Shown here piece by piece: positions 59,463 to 64,000 of a DNA stretch of 64,000 nt. Position 1 is the first letter of the stretch, and each line of letters starts with the position of its first letter. The stretch lies in assembly GCA_033439265.1 (NCBI GenBank), contig JAVTVX010000008.1:3720001-3784000 (forward strand). Reading direction: 5' to 3'. Source of the DNA: Dillenia suffruticosa (Eukaryota; Streptophyta; Magnoliopsida; Dilleniales; Dilleniaceae). Made by a program: the position numbers and the translations under genes. The notes under the pieces were generated by a model. The model had not been told where the DNA came from and did not search any database. It saw nothing but the letters and a program-made list of their open reading frames with translations.

Positions 59463-62170
59463 GTCATCCGGCACGTCATTTCCAAGGGACAGTCATCACT
59501 TTACTGGCATCCGGGTCATACAACACGTCATCGACCAGGTCCAATCACCAGCCACGTCATCACAAAAGTCCGTCGGCGCATACATGGCTTCCGAGTCAGA
59601 CGGTGCAGTCATCAGGCATGTAAGCGCGCAGGGTTGAGTCGTTGCTGAGCTGGCATCCGTTTCCAATGACACGTCATCAGCATATCCAGCTATTAGACAA
59701 GTCATCACCAATGGTCCAGTCAGCGCTTACCTGGTAATCTAGTCTGCCACCAGGTAATCAAGAAGGTCCAGTCATAACACACGCCATCTCCCCAATTATC
59801 CGGTCATCAAACAAGTCAATTCCCAAGGGTCCAGTCACTCGACACGTCATTGGCGCAGATCTGGTCAGCGCATACCTGGATGTGAGTCGTTGGACAGGTC
59901 ATCATGATAGGTCCAGTCTGCCCCTACCTTTCATCCGAGTAAGAGGACACCTCATCCAACTTGTCCAGCGTTGTTGTGACATGTAAGCGCTAGGGTCCAG
60001 TCAGCACTTAGCTAGCATCAATTTCAGTGACACGTGATCTGAAGGGTCAAGTCAGCAGACATGTCATTGTCAGGGGAACAGTCAGCCTCTAGCTGGCCTG
60101 TCTGATTACACGTCATCACCATAGGTCCAGTCAGACACATCTGTAAGTGTATAGTCATCAGACACGTCATAATTACTTGTCTAGTCAGTGCTGAGCTGGT
60201 ATCCGAGGTCATCAGAATGTCCAGTCATCATTCACGTCATCAGTACAAGTCCAGTCATCATACACGTTATCAGCACATGTCAAGTCAGCATACAAGTCAT
60301 CAACACTTGTCGAGTCCTCGCATCGCTGGCATCCTTGACGAGTGACACGTCATCTGCACGTGTCCAGTCATCAGACATGTCATATTGTGAGGTCCGGTCA
60401 GCGCTGAGCTGGTATCCGACGTCATCAGAAGCTGTCCAGTCATCATACACGTCATCAGCACATGTCCAGTCAGCATACAAGTCATCAACATTTGTCCAGT
60501 CAGCGCTTCGCTGGCATCCTTGACGAGTGACACGTCATCTGCACGTGTCCAGTAATCAGACATGTCATATTGTGTGGTCCCGTCAGCGCTGAGCTGGTAT
60601 CCAACGTCAGCAGCACCTGTCCAGTCATCAAACACGTCATCAGGACATGACCAGTCATACACTTCATCAGCACTTGACCAGTCATCACACACGTCATCAG
60701 CACATGTCCAGTCACCATACAAGTCATCAAGACTTGTCCAGTCAGCGCTTCGCTGGCATCCTTGATAAGTGACACGTCATCTGCACGTGTCCAGTCATCA
60801 GACATGTCATATTGTGAGGGCCAGTCAGCGCTGAGCTGGTATCCGACGTCAGCAGAGTACATGTCCAATCATCACACTCGTCATCAGCACGTCCAATCAG
60901 CATACTCGTCATCAGCACATGTCCAGTCATCATACAAGTCATCAAGACTTGTCCAGTCAGCGCTTCGCTGGTATCCAACGTCATCAGCACCTGTCCAGTC
61001 ATCATGCACGTCATCAGCACATGTCCAGTCATCAGACACGTCATCAGCACATGTCCAGTCATCAGACACGTCAGCAGCACATGTCCAGTCATCATACACG
61101 TCAGCAGCACCTGTCCAGTCATCATACACGTCATCAGCACATGTCCAGTCATCAGCACATGTCCAGTCATCAGACACGTCATCAGCACATGTCCAGTCAC
61201 CATACAAGTCATCAACACGTGTCCAGTAAGTGCTTCGCTGGCATCCTTGACGAGTGACACGTCATCTGCACGTGTCCAGTCAGCAGACACGTCAGCAGCA
61301 CATGTCCAGTCATCATACACGTCATCAGCACATGTCCAGTCATCAGACACGTCATGAGCACTTGTCCAGTCAGTACTGAGCTGGTATCAGACGTCAGCAG
61401 CACCTGTCCAGTCATCAGACACGTCAGCAGCACCTGTCCAGTCATCATACACGTCAGCAGCACCTGTCCAGTCATCATACACGTCATCAGCACATGTCCA
61501 GTCATCAGCACATGTCCAGTCATCAGACACGTCAGCAGCACCTGAGCTGGTATCATGCGTCATCAGAATGTCCGGTCATCATACACTTCATTTGCCGATG
61601 TCCAGTCACCATACAAGTCATCAACATTTGCCCAGTCAACACTGCGCTCGCATCCTTGTGGAGTGACACGTCATTCGCAGTATCTAGTCATCGGACACAG
61701 CATCGTCAGTGGTCCCGTCAGCGCTGAGTGGCATCCAGGTGTCATTACATGTCATCAACATGTCCAATCATCCCACACGTCCTCATACTTTGTCCAGTCA
61801 GCACCGTCCAGGTATGCTTGTCATCAGACACGTCGTCTTTAGAGGTCCGCTCAGCACCTTCATGGCATCAGACTCAGATGACACGTTATCGAGAAGGTCC
61901 AGTCATCTAACATGTAAGCACCAGAGATCAAGTCCGCTTTGCTGGCATCCGTGTCATATCACAGCTCATCTGGTCCAGTCATCACACACATTATCTTCCG
62001 AGGCCCAATCAGCGTTTATCTGGCATCCTTCTTCGACGACACATCATCTATAAGTCCTGTCATCGGACACGTCATCATATGATGACCAGTAGCGCTGACT
62101 GGTATCCTAGTCAGACAAGACATCATCCGCATAGATCCAGTCAGCGCTTTCATGGCATCCAAGTCATCAG
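59463..62170 (+). repeat. Large minisatellite with ~30-bp units and higher-order structure
   Basis: About 2.7 kb is built from variants of a 30-bp unit, in two pieces CACATGTCCAGTCATC and AGACACGTCATCAG. The most uniform part is about 60,990-61,545. A longer composite unit adds GCGCTTCGCTGGCATCC and GCGCTGAGCTGGTATCC phrases. The GCTGG(C/T)ATCC landmark following CTTCG or ATC recurs at 60,325, 60,510, 60,752, 60,967 and 61,237 (spacings 185, 242, 215 and 270). Units near both ends are strongly diverged, the centre is homogeneous. TGTCCAGTCA occurs about thirty times in 60,200-61,550. Because the unit is a multiple of three, several frames on both strands stay open; these are not treated as genes. 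Confidence 0.95.
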
Positions 62171-63585
62171 ACACGTCATTCCCAGGTCCTCTCTCTCTCT
62201 CTCTAGGGTTTGTGGGTTGCGGTCTCTCCCTCTCTCAAGTTTCTCTCTCTACCCCTAGCCCTCTGAATTCTGCTTCTCTCTCTTTCTTTCCTTTCTTACG
62301 ACTCTTCAATCAATTTTCATCATCATCATCATCCATTCCTTTTCAATCCAGAAGATCAACCCTGTCCTGTTTTCTCATTCCTATGCCTTGTTTTTCTGTT
62401 CATTGAGTTTTTCATACACCAACGTCTTTGTTTCCTCAAGAAGCAGGTCGGGTTGTTACATAATCCAGACTCGAACTTGAATTGACGATCAAACCCAATG
62501 CCAGAGTTTAAATTCTACGTTCTATTTCTGTTGTCTCTCTCTCTTGATTTCATTACTGGTATCTCAATTTGGGAAACCTAATTTTGTAAGGGAATGATAG
62601 AGGATGCAATTTTATTTTATTTTATTTTTTAAATAGATTTGAAGGACATAAAATGGAGGGCTGAGAACTAAGTGCACAATTCTAATCTTCATTGAACATT
62701 CTTGGCAGGTCAAGCCCTTTTTTGCTTATCCTTCTTGAATACGTGGTCCTAATCCCTCACTGTCTTATCTTGTTTTCTAGATTACATCAATTCAATTGCG
62801 CCTTTCAAACCCTAATTTTCACTAGTTGGGAACTCCTCAATTTGGGTTTTTTTTTTTAGATTTTATTATTTTTCTTGAGAATTTATTTATAATAGCATGG
62901 AGTATCTGGCAGTCAATTTGTACTTAGCAAGGCTTGTAGATGCAGAGATTAGCTTGTCATTACATTTGTCTTGAATTGTAGACAACAATTTGCGCACAGG
63001 AACCCACACACACACACACACAATCTTGATGGAATGCACGATAATTTTGTTGTTTTTAAGGATACTGATGATGCTGTACATCAATGATGAGATTTCACCA
63101 TTTTGGCATGTTCACTAAACTTAGAGCATCATTTCGTTGAGAAACCGGGAGGGGGGGAAGGCTAACCCCCCCAAGAAAAAAGAAAAGAAAAGAACAGAAA
63201 ATGGTTTTAGACCAGAAGTCGTAGTCCCATTTCAAAAGAGTAATAGATAATAACTCTGATAAAGGAATTCTATCGGTTGCCTGGTTTTTTAGCTTCTTTT
63301 CCAGCTATGCCCTATATTGTGTTTTTGATACGTGGTAGAGAAAGAAAGAGTAGAAAAGGAAAGAAATTCAGAGTCTGATTAAGATCTTGCGATGAAATTG
63401 GTGAGTCTTGTCCACTGCTGTGACTTACATTTATACTAAAACATACATGACAATTACCCTCCACTAGTAACTGACTCCTCTCACTCTCTCTTCCTTGCCT
63501 TTGCCTCCATCTATTCTAACAAACGAACAGAATCCTCCTTAACAGAAATAACAGGATTGAAAATAGCTTCCACATGTCCTTTCCG
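62171..63585. other. Right flank of the minisatellite, possible gene leader
   Basis: From 62,190 the sequence turns pyrimidine-rich with (CT)n, TAGGGTTT (about 62,204) and (ATC)n at about 62,318-62,333, like a plant promoter-leader region. The ORF at 62,152-62,406 starts inside the minisatellite and is probably not a real protein. About 63,330-63,530 may be a short LTR of the adjacent element: TGTTAGAATAG on the minus strand and GTATAAATG inside. The assignment is weak. Confidence 0.3.
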
Positions 63586-64000
63586 CTAAAACTGTTCATT
63601 GTTCTCAACGTTTATATCCGAAAATTTCTTCTCAATATCATAATAGAACTCCCAAGTAGCCTCATCCTCGGTTCCATTGCTCCATTGAACGAGAATTTGA
63701 GTAGCAGCTCGGTTTCCTCTTTGAACCATTCTCCTGTCCAGAATCTTGTTTATAAAATCCTCCTGTTCATTGTCCATAATAAAACTGTTTGGCCGTCACT
63801 TTGAGGATGGTATGCCGTGGAGTAATGCAGGTCGACACCTTGTTTTTAACAAAATTCTAGCCAGAATCTACTAAGAAAGATGGTATCCATATCACTTATT
63901 ATCACTTTTGGCCATCCATGGAGTTTATAGACATTTTCAATGGATGCTTGTGCTACTCCTGCTGCTGTGAAAGGGTGTTGAAATGTAATGAAATGTGCAT
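63586..64000 (-). pseudogene. Chromovirus (Ty3/gypsy) integrase and chromodomain remnant
   Basis: From the window edge on the minus strand, the integrase core reads AHFITFQHPFTAAGVAQA, NVYKLHGWPKVIISD and STAYHPQSDGQT, with a stop after FWLEFC. This is followed immediately, in another frame, by a 63-residue C-terminal chromodomain segment with ILDRRMVQRGNRAATQILV and WSNGTEDEATWEFYYDI. The ~130 residues that normally lie between, including the catalytic Glu after GQT, are missing. The copy is therefore dead by internal deletion as well as by the stop. The remainder lies outside the window. Confidence 0.88.

Noticed and set aside
60300-60868. Minus-strand ORFs of 122-140 codons in the minisatellite
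   Set aside because: They follow from a unit length divisible by three and overlap equally open frames on the other strand; no independent coding evidence.
59463-62170. CRISPR-like array
   Set aside because: Units are contiguous variants of one sequence with no unique spacers, and the window is plant nuclear DNA.
62152-62406. 84-codon Ser-rich ORF
   Set aside because: Its start codon lies in the minisatellite and its composition follows from CT-rich leader DNA.
63327-63521. A solo LTR with a Met-tRNA primer-binding site
   Set aside because: TGTTAG...TATCA ends and a PBS-like CGTATCAAAAAC are suggestive, but the short length and the order relative to the chromodomain do not fit well enough to annotate.

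Overview
This is a window of plant nuclear DNA, most likely from a woody core eudicot; I cannot name the species. The evidence is spliced genes with GT-AG introns and plant-specific proteins (GH3 acyl amidase, A3-type cyclin, NFD6-like protein, QALGGH zinc finger). The intergenic DNA is AT-rich and holds microsatellites, an Au-type SINE, a MITE and Ty3/gypsy remnants. The exon models below were assembled by eye from splice sites and continuity with known families.

Layout. Bases 1-4,260 hold the 3' half of a GH95 alpha-L-fucosidase gene (+). At 5,267-5,938 lies a short NFD6-like organelle protein gene (+), followed by about 9 kb without a recognisable gene (Au SINE, SSRs). At 14,931-15,473 is a single-finger C2H2 repressor gene (+) with an overlapping mini-uORF and a duplicated 3' end. 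Two genes follow on the minus strand: TIP41-like (26,548-18,890, eight exons, MITE in intron 1) and an A3-type cyclin (30,839-27,774, eight exons). A gene desert of about 13 kb (30,840-43,860) leads to a complete GH3 auxin-conjugating enzyme gene (+, 44,055-46,059) with a TATA box and auxin-response motifs.

The right third is repeat-rich. An old but structurally complete LTR retrotransposon lies at 49,259-55,796, flanked by the 5-bp duplication GTTAT. It carries decayed gag and protease-like sequence, a ~60-bp tandem repeat, and a long decayed antisense frame with a coiled coil; no reverse transcriptase or integrase was found. After a short plastid-transit-like ORF (58,598) comes a ~2.7-kb minisatellite (59,463-62,170) built on a ~30-bp unit with higher-order structure. 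It contains about thirty copies of TGTCCAGTCA and many TGACGT-type motifs. The right edge holds a deleted chromovirus integrase/chromodomain remnant on the minus strand.

The genes are functionally unrelated: wall glycan trimming, organelle function, transcriptional repression, TOR/PP2A signalling, cell cycle and auxin homeostasis. There is no operon logic. The least explained structures are the minisatellite, the gag-plus-antisense retroelement and the lost destruction box of the cyclin.
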